From Costus lasius (Eukaryota; Streptophyta; Magnoliopsida; Zingiberales; Costaceae): a DNA stretch of 64,000 nucleotides. The position numbers were made by a program, and so were the translations under genes. The notes beneath the pieces were generated by a model. That model saw only the letters and a program-made list of their open reading frames with translations, ran no database searches and was not told the origin of the DNA. The stretch is taken from NCBI GenBank assembly GCA_027563935.2, contig CM050447.1, positions 17,252,001-17,316,000 of the forward strand. Reading direction: 5' to 3'. Every line of letters begins with the position of its first letter. Positions within the stretch are counted from its first letter, which is position 1. Below, piece after piece: positions 1-13,400 of this stretch.

Positions 1-924
1 TATCCTATCAAGAAGATAAAATTTATTCGTTTAAGTAAGCATCACTAAATGAGTGATAAATGACTGAATATATAGCATACTCACTTTACTCTTATTGAAG
101 TAGATAAGAATGAATAATGTAATGCCGTACACCAAATCTGACCAAATATTAGCAAATGCTCTTCGGTTTTCTAACCTCCATTCATCTCTCAATTCTATCC
201 TGAGATAACAACAACAATCACAAAGTTCATATAGAAGTATTAAGCATCACCAATAAAGTTCTAAAAGGTCCAGATAGGGTATTTCTCATCTGTTAAACAT
301 CCTACATATTGCAACATGTTAAGTAAAATACAAAAAAAGAAAGCTGTAAAAGGAATTTCGTAGAAAGATATTACAAATAAAACTAAATCGAAAAGGAACG
401 CTCACTAGTTATATAGGACTTCAGGTATTGTTAAATGAAAAATATCAGAACAAATTGATTTGGGTTACTGCAGCACAAATATTTGCTTATATACCTTCAA
501 TTCAAAAGGGTAATTTAATTCACGTGCAATACTATCGTTAGAAGTTCAACTGTGTGTACTCTAACACGCTGAATAATCATCACTATAAATGAATACTGCT
601 AATCGAACACTATGGCTAAAAAAATAGAAGAGAGGAAAACATTAAGAAATCATGATGCATCTTCTCAAACTTTTCTATATATATTGTTCATATCGATATA
701 CATGGTTTAGAAACCAAAATTCCATATAAAAGCTTCTAAATCAAATATAAGCTTTCCAAAGCTACATATATTGACGCATAACCTGTAAAAATCAGTGCTG
801 ATATTAGGTCATGAACTATATATATATAGATAAATCAAACTTCAGTCCAACAAGAAGGAAAATTTAGACTTGGCACAATTTTTCTTTATAATGTGCTTAA
901 TGGAACTTTAATTGCACAAATATG

Positions 925-1005
925 TTCTGTAGCTGGGAATTGAACTCCGGTCTAGTGGCACACAAGGCCATCATTTGTTAACAAGTGGAATTGCATGTGT
1001 TTGTT
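925..1005 (-). repeat. Possible tRNA-derived SINE remnant
   Basis: Read on the minus strand, this stretch holds GTTAACAAATGATGGC, then a short arm and AGACCGGAGTTCAATTCCCA. The last part resembles a Pol III B box/T-arm of a tRNA-derived SINE. There is no complete cloverleaf. It lies in presumed intron 3 of the DLDG1-like gene. Weak call. Confidence 0.25.
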
Positions 1006-1440
1006 TATTTCTTAGTAGGTATAAGCTTAGGTGTACCATATATCATACTCTTGTTAATTTCTCCATGTATGCTATCATGTAAAACATTTTCAATGTTAGC
1101 AAAGGTGATAATATTAAGCCCTTTAAAATCAATCCTTAATAACCATCCTTCTTGATAAATAGTTTAAGACCCTCATTAGTGTATTTGGATATTTGTAATT
1201 ATTCAAAATGATAAATATCAGGCATGTCACAAATTATGGTATGATCAACAAGCACAAGAATAAATGCGTGCGAACTCAAAGCAACATGCATCTTTTACTT
1301 GGACATAGAAAAACACACGCTTCTTTAAAGCATGTTCTCATCATACAAATACTTAGATAAAAGTTCCATAATATGATGTTGTAATGATATACTTTCTTTA
1401 TTCTCTTAACAAAGTAAGTAAATGATGATATCCATCTTAC

Positions 1441-4400
1441 GCTTTTTGGCGCAACTCCAACCACACCTCTTCGTCTGAGACAGGTGGGGCTTTACCAATC
1501 TCTACCTCTAATCGTATTCTTGCTCTCTCAAGCTTTAATGTCTTTACCATTTCCAGTTTTTGTTGTCTTCTAACATCAAAAAACTGAGCAGCAAGTGGTA
1601 CAGTTTTCACATACCTACTACATCAAAAATACAAGTTATGGCAACCAAATGCATAATTTTCTGGTAAGGAAATTCAATAATTTAATTGCAAATGAAGGTT
1701 AAATGTAATTGACATAGCAAGGAGAATTTGCTTGCTAATTTAGGTAAAAACACAAACAAATATGAATTGCCCTTGTTCATCATGTCTTCTTATTTATGGG
1801 CTTGATCAATGGTAGGTGCCAAGCGCTTCAGTGTAATTATAGTGCAGGACAATTCCGAACATGCACTGTGGTAATTTGTAAAGCATGTCCACGAAAATAA
1901 CAAGTTTGCTGCCATACAAACTATATAGCTTCAAGTATTTCCGTTTAGGAAAGATCACACCAAAATCAAGATATTCCAATGGTTCAGGATGTGCATTGAA
2001 ATACAACCAAAAAGAAGGAAGCAATGTTGTTTCAAACAGAATAACGAAAAAGTAGACAAATGTTTTCTTGACAAAATTAGATGTCTGAATTTGTTCAATA
2101 ACTAAATATCGTACGCAATAATAGCCATTACAAAGAGGCTCATACCAATATTGTGTTATGACTAACAAAAAAGGTCATGAGCAAGAAAGCTACTGACGCC
2201 GAATAATGCAAATCACCAAGAATACATGACATTTAGGCAGAACCAAAATCTGTATCCACAAAGCCTTTCAAGCACTCAGAGTACATTCATCTACGGTAAT
2301 ACTATATACTGCAAAATCCTCTTGATCTTCGGAACTAGAAAATAGAGGTCAGTGTGATTTGATTTAATTTGTTCAAACATATTAGTTTATCAGGGAGGGA
2401 AGGAACTTCAATAGTTCTGCAGAAAATTTTGAACATGACAAAAAGGAGAACGGTGAGAAGATATGGAGCCATCTAGCCATAGATCTGGATGAGGCGAGTA
2501 AATATGAGGACAAGAGCTCTAATGCAATCATTTGATGCCCCTTAATTACCATATGAGATTCTCAATATAATCAAGTCTCATACTATTCCAAGCATCACGG
2601 CCGATCTGTACCAGCACTTAATACACTAGTATTGATACCATCAACACAATCAGCACAGTTAAGAAAAGCAGTGTTATCACTGAAGGTCATCTGGAACATT
2701 TACCGAGACAGATCTTGATATCGAGATTTAAAACCCTAGGTACATCAACTATATGTGACTTTTATATGTCTTCTCAAGCTTACTAGCTAAAACGTGTTGC
2801 CTATGCCTGTGTTATAATTCAAAGTTGATAGATCTATTGAACGTGAATTAGCACAAAAAACACAAGCTAGCCTAGCAACTAGCTACTTTAGATAGCAAGT
2901 ATCTGTAGATGAAACAGATCATCAAAAGAAACAACGAAATTATAGTATGAAAATACTAAATGTATGATACAAATATTACCTGTCTAAGAATGGCATAAGA
3001 ACATAGTCATGAACCACAAAGTCTACCAACCATGGAACAAGAATCAAGAAAGCAACAAATTTGGCCTGTAAGCAATATATTTTAAATCAGAATTGTTATC
3101 AGCATTAAGAAACACCAAATCACATTCCAAGATAGATCATACTTATCCTCAGTGAAATGTCAACCACAGGTCTTCAAACAATGCACCACAAGCTAAAATA
3201 AGGTGATCCTAAACACAATTATTTAATCAAATATAGATTCATTTTTATTCACTTGCAGTCTCATTGGCTGGAGTTATAGCGATTTTCTTTTCTAATTCAT
3301 ATTACTTAATTTGGAAAATTCCTACTTCTGTTCTCAATAATAAAATTGTACATATATTACAGGACACAGAAGAAATAAAGATTCATAATTTGGAGGCTAA
3401 GATTGCATTGAATCAACCCATTTATTCAATTATAGAGAGAGGAGAGCAGAGAAGAAGATATGGTGAAAGAAGCAAGAGTTATTCTTACCTTAGGATAAGT
3501 TCACAAGAGTAAGAACCATAAAGCAGGGAGAAAAGGAGAGAAATATAGTGAAAGGGAATAGAAGTAAAACAAGATTTCTTAAATTGAAATTGAAGGTAGA
3601 GAGAGGAGATTAATGAGGGAGAATCTAAGAGAAGCAAACAATGAGAAGATGAAGTGTTATCATTGATGCAAAAAACAGCCATTTTTGTCAAATATTTTTG
3701 TCTAACTGCCCAACTCTTGCTGTCATTATGAATGTTTGAAGCCTTCCTTCGGAATGGCACATCTTTCTTTTTCTTTAAGATTCTTTGTATAGAATTACAA
3801 ACTTATAACAAATTAAAAAATAATCACTGTCACTAAGATTTTGACAAACTTGATAGTTACACAACTGATGTAGAATTTTCTATTAAAGAGCAAAGTTTGG
3901 AACTCATTTAAGCACTTCTCATGAGGCACTCACCCAAGCATTGAATAACTTGAATCACCCACCTTCAATGGGAATATTACTACCCATTAATTCAAAGGAG
4001 GGTTACATATGCATTAAGTTTATAATTTCTAAAGAGATATAATTCTACGGGTTGATTAGATGAGTGATGAACTTGGAGGGTACATAACTTTATAAAGAAA
4101 ATGGACATAAAATTACAATATCAGAATATTACTGTTCATGACAATGATATTACAAAGGCTAATTACTATTGTTAGGATGCCATTATGATTTTGTAGTAAT
4201 GACCTTTGAGCCAGCCAATGTTCTACCCTTATTTCAACCCTTAATGAATTATATCAACCATATATCTGTAAGTTCATATTATGATGATAATTTAGTTGAT
4301 AACTCAACGTTAGAAAAACATTTGCGGCATTTTAGTGCTCCCTTCACCACACATATTGAAATTAAAGCAAGTTACGACTTCCAATCCAATAATTTTGAAT

Positions 4401-6414
4401 ATTCTGATCGCAGTAATATTTCACATGTTTGGATGTGATAAATCATAAGGGATTATTAAGCACTTATGTATGAAGGTCATCAAAGTATCTGATGAGCTCA
4501 TGTTAGTAATACTTTCAAAGAAAAATAAGTGTTTGTTCTTGATTGAGCATTGTTTTCACGTTCAGGTTGACATAAAAGCTTGATGGCTTCTCTATTATGA
4601 CATTTACAAATTAGACAGAAATATGGTTGCAAATGCATTATCCATGAGCAAAAGCAATCGTCTCTCAAGACATAAATATGTTACTTGGATTATTTTTGTG
4701 TGGGACAAGAGAAGGATTATAACACTTTTGACATTATTCATAAGCCACAGGAAAATGCACCTAGTGTAGCTCATTTATTTAAAGACGGATCTGATTGAAG
4801 GCGTAAGGCATCTCTTGACCTTCGTTTCGATATAAATGTCAAAAATGCACTACTCATCATCTTAAAATTCACTCATATTGTCTACACTTTCAATTGTTTG
4901 TCTTTCACTTTCTACTAGAATGGGATAAAACAAGGCGACAAATGTTATATAAAAGCAGATTTGGTATGACATCTCCATCATAGACGGGCTTTCTACTTCA
5001 GTGGGAAATTTTCATTTTGTGCGGCAACGGATTGTGAGATACATTCTATCTTTCATGTTTCATACTTTCATGTTTGTAAAAGAAACAAAAACTAGGGTAA
5101 TTCCTCAAGCATAATTACGTCATTTCATCATCTACCTATTGGAGAGCTCAAGATTCCTCTCAAACTATAGTAGAGAGGTGTATGGTTAAATGTGGAATCA
5201 AGCTGCAAGTGAAGTCGTGTTGAAAGTTGAAACTGGCAAACTTTCATAAATGATGGCATAAAACAAGGTCATCAGAGGTCGAGGTATAATTTTTGAAGAA
5301 GATTATTATAAATGGAAATGAGGGAACACCTGAAAGATAACATAACCAATCTGGTGCGAACTAAACGAGCTGAAAAATTACAAAACATAAAGTCTTCCAT
5401 CATATCAAGTTTTATGCATGTTTTGTGAAAATAACCACCTAGAACATAGTGCATTGCACATATTTTCTTTCCATAGAATCCATTTTAACAAAAATATACT
5501 GGTTTGTGGTTCATGATGGTTCTAAATTTCAAGTGGATGACTATTTTATCTTTTTTTTTTAGTCAATTCAGGCCTTGAACTTTTTCTTGGTTTCAATCAA
5601 GTCCCATCATATTAATTTACCTTTCAGAACCTACTTTTAATCGATAACGAGTCCCCGCAGCATATGCTGGTAAAAGAAATATAATTTCCTAGAATATCAG
5701 AGTTCACGAGGTTCCAAATCTCTGGTATTCAATATGAAACTAGTGATCAATTTCTGAAAAGTTGGTTTGCAAACATACCGAACGGCCCGAAGTATATCGG
5801 AAAACTCTATCTTCGAACAGTAACTCGGCATCGTTTTCAGCAATTGTGTCTTTGATTGCTTCAACAATCCCCTTATCCCGCATTACCAGTTCCGGATCAT
5901 CACTCACCTCAATCGGCGGTTCCGGCCCTCCACCACCCAAACCCTGATCCCAAGACGAAGCATGTGAGTCGCCCGACTCATCTCCTCCCAGCCAATCTTC
6001 CCACGCGCGGCTCTCTTCATTCCTCGCCTCCTCCTGTGCCTCCCGAAGCTCGACGATTGCCTCGGCCCTACTCTTCCAAGCCTCGAACCTTTCGTCCTCC
6101 GGCACATTTTCATCGTGCTCCTCCCCGCCTAAACCGTCTACTCCGAGGACATCCTCCGCGCTCCAGCTGAACCAGCTCTCGTCGTCATCGTCTGAGAAGA
6201 ATTTCTGCCACCAAGTTCTCTTTTTGGGATGCCCTTTTTTGCTGCAATCGCAGACCAACCGCGAGGCGCTCCGGTGCCGTCGGCTCCAGTGGGGAAATAA
6301 CTTCAACACGTAACGTGGCGCACTAAAACCGGGGGGAGTCCCGCATAGCCGCACGTTGCCGAGGGAGATGAGATTGCCGCGGCACGGAGTCATGGGAGTG
6401 CTCGTTGCGTACAT
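1441..6414 (-). CDS. DLDG1: CemA-like chloroplast envelope protein (DLDG1 type), 5' part; 3' exons beyond left edge
   Basis: Three exons seen: 6414-5779, 3065-2980 and 1614-1441. All have GT-AG borders and matching phases (0, then 2). Exon 1 (212 codons) starts at the ATG at 6414. It has a basic, Ser/Arg-rich N-terminus like a chloroplast transit peptide, then a very acidic stretch (WWQKFFSDDDDESWFSW and a Glu-rich helix). Exon 2 encodes a membrane segment, AKFVAFLILVPWLVDFVV, followed by HDYVLMPFLDR. Exon 3 encodes YVKTVPLAAQFFDVRRQQK and a charged helix, ending in phase 2 before GTAAGA. This pattern matches Arabidopsis At4g31040 (DLDG1), a CemA-related envelope protein linked to plastid proton balance and NPQ control. 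That function is family knowledge. The C-terminal membrane part was not found in positions 1-1440 and should lie left of the window. Intron 1 carries an old gypsy remnant. Confidence 0.87.
4040..5450 (+). mobile_element. Decayed Ty3/gypsy pol remnant in DLDG1 intron 1
   Basis: The stretch 4169-4438 is an open frame matching a Ty3/gypsy reverse transcriptase palm: HYDFVVMTFEPAN, then LFQPLMN, then SSYYDDNLVDNSTLEKHLRH, standing where functional elements have (F/Y)xDD followed by the conserved helix. Downstream, with stops and shifts, MVANALSMSKSN at about 4620-4660 resembles the RNase H to integrase linker, and fragments near 5050-5160 look like the start of integrase. No LTR was recognised. 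The remnant is antisense to the host gene and not functional. Confidence 0.6.
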
Positions 6415-6945
6415 CAACGAAGTGCCACATTTTTCAAGCCTGGCCCCAAATTGTCAGCGCAAACACCATCACAAGCACGACGGTGACTGTCAAGAAGCCA
6501 TGGGAGAAGGCAGAGCAAGCAACAATTTTGGGCGGAGAAACCAAGAGCAGCAAGCGGAGGTGCTGGAGGGTAGGGGAGAGGAGAATAGAGTGGATAATTA
6601 GGTGCACCTGTGGTGGCGAATGGGGCGGCGTGGAGGAAGATCGCTACGTCGCTTTCGCTGCTTCGATTCTCTTCTCTTTTCGAACTAATAAGAGAACTGG
6701 ATAGCACATTTGCCACGCAGTCGGGAAGGAACGAGATGGATTTAGTTTTGGGCCGGCCAATCGGCCATCGACGCTGACAGTCGGATTCGCAATTCAAGAG
6801 GGAAATTCGATTTGCTAATCCATCCATTCCGCTTTAGTTTTATAAATTATCAAATTTATTTTTTTAAAAAAAAATGTCAATTAATTAAACTGATAAGTAC
6901 AGCAAAATTTTAATTAATTGGAACGATAATTGAAAAGCAAATGGG
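6415..6945. other. Upstream region of the DLDG1-like gene
   Basis: About 530 bases upstream of the DLDG1-like start codon. GC-rich to about 6830, then AT-rich. Open frames here are GC-bias shadows with no recognisable product. It probably holds the promoter and 5' UTR, but I see no clear TATA box in the expected position. Confidence 0.4.
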
Positions 6946-6953
6946 GTTTTATG

Positions 6954-7492
6954 TAGACTTGACAAAATTTGGCATGACCCGCTTATCCGATCCAATTCGA
7001 TACAAAGTTAGGCGGGTTCAGGTTAGTCATAATCGTATTCGGGTCATAAACAAGTTAATCCATTTATGATCCGAAAAAATCATGTCGTGTCGGGTTGTAA
7101 ACGGGTTGACCCGCTTAACCCAATTACAATATATATTTATATATATATAATTTAAATATAGGTTCATCTAACTCTCATTGCTAGCTCATAAGCCCAAATA
7201 TCTTCTAACTATTTTTTAACCTAGATTTGGTCCACTCATAAGCCTAAATTTTTATTAATTTTAATATATTTTTTTATCAATTTATTATTTATATTTAAAA
7301 TATGAATGATAAACGGGTTATTCAAATCGTATCGGGTTGACCCGATTATATTCGGGTCGTGTTCAGGCTACACAGTTTGACCTAATTAATTAAACAGATT
7401 GTGTTCAGATTGACTTAATCGGGTTATGTGTCATAACTGATATGACTCGTTTATGATCTGCTGATCTGAATTGTCAGATCTAATTTTATGTA
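6954..7492. mobile_element. hAT-type MITE, family A copy 1
   Basis: Ends are TAGACTTGACAAA on the left and, inverted, TAGATCTGACAATT on the right. Flanking 8-mers GTTTTATG (6946-6953) and ATTTTATG (7493-7500) agree at 7 of 8 positions, as expected for hAT. Both ends carry many GGGTT/GACCCG words around an AT-rich core with no coding capacity. A second copy of the same sequence lies at 33503-34033. Confidence 0.75.
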
Positions 7493-7500
7493 TAGTAATT

Positions 7501-9111
7501 TTATGTATAGTCTAGAGTTGTTCTTGGTTGCCCTTATTAATTTATTTTTATAAATTGTCAACTTTAGATATTAAATTATGAATTATAAGGCAAGTTTAGA
7601 ACCCACAGGTATTATTTATAGTTTTACTAAATATATTTATTGGCTACAAATAGCTTTTAATCTAAAATCCTTGTCATGATAATGATATTTTATTTCCTTC
7701 AATTAAAAGTCCTCGTTGCCATTTATGTACGTGTGTGTATGTGCATGAATGATGATGATGAAATAATGTTGTTTATAGTGATGTTAGAATAGAGCTGTAT
7801 TTCTATTTTCTACATGTTGCCATGTGAACGTTGTATATGATATATACATATAAATAAGGTATGAATGTTGTTTGAGTAAAAATATTATTGGAATTATTAG
7901 TATCGTTTTTTTTTGTTTGTTTGGTGGAGGGTGTGGTTGTGGGTGTAATGGATTTAAAAACTATATATTTATATTTATGAGTAAATATTTTAAGGGAAAT
8001 ACTCTTAAGGTGCATTTGACACTGCTAGAGATAACAGTAGTATTTTAGTGGGTATCCGTCTTATCTAAACCGGTTTACAAGTAATTGGGTGCTTGTTATT
8101 CAGATTTGGGGTAGAGTATGGATAGTATATATGCTACTCGAGTTAGATTCGAATAGTATTCAGATAGTATAGAGAGGGTATCCACTATCCAAATCTGGTT
8201 ATAACTCTATAACTCACTATTTATCCAAATCTGCTTATAACTCTATAACTCACTATTTTGTCGTGCAACTTTTATTTTTTATTTATATTACTTTATTTAT
8301 GTATTAAATTTTTTATATTTTGTAAATATATTAATTAGGTTGGTAGGTACCCGTTTTATTCTATTCAAAAATTAACTATTATTAGGATTTATATAGGGTC
8401 GGGTACTTGAATTTTATTTAGGTTAAAATTTAATATGATAATTATTTAAGTAAGGTATTTATAGGGTTTGAGTATTAAATGAATAGTTAAATTTTTAATA
8501 GAGTAAGGTTTTGGTAGGAGTTGTAAAAAACAAATAGATAGTTATTCATGTATATGTACTAAAATAATTATCTAAGTTAGGGTATAAGTAGCATATAAAA
8601 TGCAGAGTACTCTACTCACTGTAGCTTTTCGAATAGCTTTTACCATATAATTTTTTTGCAGATAATTTGCTATAATAAAAATAAGCTGCATTTTTATTAC
8701 TTCCTATGAAAGTTCGAAATAGCTAATTAGCAGCTACTATAGTAAAGGGAGAAAGCGATGCACATTAAAACTGCTTGGAAAGCCCCTTTACCCGTACACA
8801 TAATTATAAAATGGCATAACTATATTAGTATATTTGACTTTGATCAAAATAAATAATTGCATAAATAAAATTATATAAATATAATAATTTATTAATACTT
8901 AGAATTTTTTTTAAAACAGGTTCCGCCGTAAAAAAGATAGGTGTCAATTTATAAAGAAGATAAATAATCAAGAAAAATAAGAGAGAAGTTCGAACATCCA
9001 TCTATGCTCTTACTGTATAAATGTCCCAACAGTGCCAGCCAATATTCCTACCACTCTAATAACTGGGAGTTTATTTATTGCCTTCGAGCATGTACTTAAT
9101 TTGTTGAACTC
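7501..9111. other. AT-rich intergenic DNA
   Basis: No gene recognised. Sequence is AT-rich with an imperfect repeat around 8160-8260 (two copies of a phrase containing AACTCTATAACTCACTAT). Probably old non-coding transposon debris. Confidence 0.4.
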
Positions 9112-9114
9112 TTA

Positions 9115-9789
9115 GGCCTTGTTTCCTACACAGAAACAGCAAGGGGGCGGATGGACATACTTATTTTCCTTCGTATCCTTAGACAGATGGAAGAGGCAAA
9201 GGAAGGAAAACTACCTTCGTAAACGCTTCCGAAAACCATTTCCGTCGTCGCGTGCGCGTCTTCCCCGGCCAGACTTCACCGCCCAAGCTTCCTCCGCCCT
9301 TGCTGCCCTCGCCAGCACCGTCTTCGCCCTCGCCCTCGCCCTCGCCAGCACCGTAGTTGCCCTCGCCCTCGCCCTACTCGTCCAAGCTCATCGAGGCCCT
9401 ACGCCTCGTTCGCCGATCTTCCTTGGCAGCGGCGACGGACCAGTTGCTGAGCTGGGTACTGGCGGTGATAGCACGCGGCCGGACGGTCTGGAGCCACGCG
9501 ATCCTCTCCAGCGGAACGAGGACCCTCGCCTCCGTCGCCCGTACAGCAGAGAGTAGGAAGATGCTGCCCGCCGCCCTCCTCCTCGTCTTTGCCGACCAGA
9601 CGCCCTCCTCCTTGTTTTTGCCGACCAGACGACGTCCACCGCCTCCTCATCTCCGCCGACCAGATGAAGGTGGATGGAAAGAGACGATCACGTGTAACGC
9701 ACGTGGTCCCTATTTCCATCCATCCTTATTTCTTTTTCTTTACTAAATCATTTCTTCCTATTTTTCTATCCATCGTAGGAAACAAGGCG
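9115..9789. mobile_element. TIR element carrying a GC-rich insert
   Basis: Terminal inverted repeats GGCCTTGTTTCC (left) and GGAAACAAGGCG (right), flanked by TTA on the left and TTT on the right, suggesting a degenerate 3-bp PIF/Tourist-type target duplication. The ends are ordinary AT-mixed DNA, but about 9230-9660 is strongly GC-rich, with CCTCGCC repeats and open frames in several registers. No transposase motif. The GC-rich core could be a captured gene fragment; I cannot identify a source gene. Confidence 0.5.
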
Positions 9790-10405
9790 TTTAAGGCATT
9801 GATGCAACAAAAAGTGAACATCTCTGTTTCGAATATTCCTCTTGCTTAGAGGAGCACTGACATATATCATAAATGAAATATCCAACTTAACCTATTTAAC
9901 TGAAAACTAAACTAATTACTTTTCTGTTATTAACAAATGTGATGGTAAGAGACATGCCATACTAGATTAACAACAATTTAATTCTAAATAAAACTTTCAA
10001 ATCAACAAGCAGAAAAGACGAGCGAAGAACTAAATTTACAGGAAATTACTAATCAGGATTCATCGAGCCCAGCATTCTTCCAAGTCCCATTTTACATACA
10101 ATCAATTATCAGAACGACGACAATCTTTTTATCCACATGCTAAAGAAAACTACTACAGTGCCAACACTTACATATATAATCGCATGCTATGTCTGCCTAT
10201 TTAAAACTAATACAAACTATGTTTCGTGTAATTAAATTGAAAAAAATATGTATACCCACAAACACCAAGCTCCAACTCGTAGTCAACTTTGAAGATTCTC
10301 TCAACGAGACACAAAGGTCAACTGTGTGCTCAACCGCCTTGACTTTCATCCCAGCTAAATTCTATGTCCAACAGGACGGCTTGCTGTAGGGATTCACTAC
10401 ATGCT
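9790..10405. other. Region downstream of the PP2C gene
   Basis: AT-rich sequence with no gene seen. Its right part, adjoining the PP2C stop codon, probably contains that gene's 3' UTR. Confidence 0.35.
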
Positions 10406-13400
10406 TCAGCATCGGAATCGAATAACGATGCATGATAGATCATCTTTACTCTTCCTCGACAAGGCCTCTGTTGTCAAACGCTTCGCAGCGGCTTGGGGAT
10501 CCTTTATAGATTTTATGAGATCAACAGCTTCCTGATTCTTCATTACCTGTGGAAAAAAAAGAGTGAGGTAGGTAACGAGGGGTCACTGGAGAATGATGAA
10601 TCTTGAAATAGATGAAACGGAGAAAAAGAACAATATTAGTAACATTTTTTTTTCTTTGCTCAAAGGGACGAACGCTCCTTGGCAATTCATTTTGCAATGG
10701 AAAAAAATTACGAACCCAAAAGGTGAGGCCTTGAAGAGAATAAAAAACAAAGAAAAAGGGGAAAAAATGTCACGTCTAGAAAATGAACAAGGTAAAACCT
10801 TCATGATTCTATTAGTATGCCAAAATTCTGTACCGAGGTTAACATGTTCATAACAATGAATGGTAATGAGATCCTGTCATTGTTGCTTTCCAAATTCACA
10901 TTTGAAAAAAACAAGCCAGTTTGGATTCCATGAATAACTGGAAACAATGAAAATGCAGATAACAAAGCCTTTGTTTATGCGGCAAAAATCTTCAGAGACC
11001 GAAAATGAAGTTGAAAGAGAATAATATGTTTGGATTCTTCCATTCAATGAATATATAGCACAATGCTCAAAGCCAGTGAAGATTCAAATAGATTTGAGTT
11101 CAATGAAGGAATAGCTGAGAGGAATCAAAATTGAGAACCACGAACCTTCCACACTCCATCGCTAGCAAGTATAACAAACTCTATCGTTGAGTTTATAGGC
11201 AAATGTGTAATATCAGGTTCTGAACTCAAATGTGCCCTGAGGCTTTGATCACCAAAAGCCCTCGCTACTGCAAGTTGACCATTGACACGAGGAACATCAC
11301 CTATTAACAATTAGAAGCATCAGAACAACTACCATTCGTGTGATGTAGTCAATACTTCAATAGAATTTAGCCAAATAAATATTGGAATATTGTAAGGAAA
11401 TCTACCAGGAAAAGCTATCACAAAACCGCCCTGGCTTTCTATCCTACTTCGTTCAGTGTCAGCATGGGGCTCGTGGTCAACAGTAAGTTGATTGGCAACA
11501 CCTCGTTCACACATAACAGCTCTGGAGTCGCCTATGTTTGCTATCCATAAGTCTTTACCATCGATAACGATTGCTGTAACTGCTGTTGAACCTCCGTGTC
11601 CCAACTGCTTTGAATTTTCAAGGATGTGTTTATTTGTGGAAAAGTAAGCAGTTTTTATTGCTAATTTTGAGTCTTGCCAGAACGAAGCCTGCAGCAAGAA
11701 AATGTTGAGATCATCAATAGTATTTTCAAAACCTGGCATGACATGCAGAGCAGACCGAATATCTCAGTTAAATGAAAAAGAAACAACAAAAAATGAAATT
11801 TCAATGCAGGTACAATCTGCACGTAGAAGAGTGCTCTATATCCATGACTCATATACACCTGTAGATTCTCCTCTCATACTAATATAAAAAGTTTCTGGTA
11901 GATAATTAAAATTAGAACATCATTGACAAACATAAATGGAATTAGTAATACCTCTTTTAGTATATTGTCAAATAGGTTTTCTTTGAGGTAATTTGGCACA
12001 CTATTCCCCATATGACCATCAAAAATAGCAAACAAGCCGAGCTCATGACCGTTCTCATTTCTATATTCAGCCACATGGTAGTCTTCCATGTCATGTCCTG
12101 ACTTCCCTTCCACCAAGTGGAATCCATGAGATACTTTGTTGCTTGACAACTTACTCCTTCCCTTTCCAGTATCTGCAGATGATGTATTGAGACATGCTGC
12201 ACTCTTCAGCAAATAAGATATGAATATGTCAGAAAAAAGAACGAGTAATTGTTCAACTAATCTAGGACGAGAACTCAAGACATACATGAAATTGTGAGTC
12301 AGTAGTGAATAATTTATTTCATGGTTTTCACAGGGATTGTGGGAAAACAGCATAAATGGAGAAACCCTTCAAGTAAATGGCAGGGTAAACTAAGACAATT
12401 TATGTCTCGTACCTAAGCATGCCACTAGTGCATTGTAATTCCATGTTTGTTCTATGGAAAGAAAATGATAAATATAGGAGCGCATAATCTGAATCCATTT
12501 TTAAAAATAGCATGTCTGATGTCAACAGCATTAGAATTCATGTGTAAGAGACTAATATCTCTGATGATATACACATTTAATTTCCTTTTCATGGGCGTGT
12601 TCAAATTTGAAAAGCATGCTAGAAACACAATGCGTATAAAAGGATTTCCATCTTCATACGATTCCGAAACAGTTACGCTATAATATTATCAACAATCAAC
12701 TGACAGGATTTCATCAAATTAATAAGTTGCCTTGTGACCAAAAGCGTGGTCTCATTAGAAACAAGTATCTACGAGCTCCCTTGTCATCAAGACTGTTGTT
12801 TCATAAGCAAGAAACATGTATAAGTTGCCTTGGGATCATGAATGTCTCATAAGCAAGAGACAAGTATCAACATGTGGCCTTGGGATCATGAATGTTGTGT
12901 CATAAGGAAGAAACAAGGATCTATAAGTTGCCTTGGGATCACGAATCAACTCTCATAAGCAAGAAACAAGTATCTACAAGTTGCCTTGTGATCATGAATG
13001 TTGTCACCCAAGTAAGAAAAAAAGTAACTAAGCGTGCAACAATTTCAGTCCAGCCATGTGGATCGTGGAAATTCATGTTCTGAACTCTTTGTTAAGATAA
13101 CTCCAGGAATGAAGCACATGCTATCTGCCATGTATAAGCACACGCTTTGCCTTGTCTGGTTAGACGACTAAAAAAAGCTCAGGTAGAACAGCTCTGTCAG
13201 TACACATGAAAAGGGTATTAAAAAAAATTCCAGAATCATAGACATTAAAGATTGAGTTCCCCACGAATCATCGAGATTCTAGCGCAAGCGAAACGCTAAA
13301 GAACTCCCGGTTTACCAGTGGAACGTATTGATTGAATCTACAAAGGTATCGTTTCATACAAACCACAACCCTAAATTGTTTTCAGCTCCGTCAGTATTGC

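Noticed and set aside
936..960. Functional tRNA gene on the minus strand
   Set aside because: Only a T-arm-like segment is present; acceptor stem and anticodon arm do not fold, so a SINE remnant is more likely.
4169..4438. Host gene of 89 aa in DLDG1 intron 1
   Set aside because: Translation is a decayed gypsy reverse transcriptase (FQPLMN, YYDDNLV), so a transposon remnant.
6405..6827. Open frames upstream of the DLDG1-like start
   Set aside because: Overlap the first exon start in other frames and lack domains; upstream GC-rich sequence explains them.
9119..9746. Several overlapping long open frames around 9.1-9.7 kb
   Set aside because: They arise from a GC-rich block inside a TIR element; none has a family motif, and frames on both strands are equally open.
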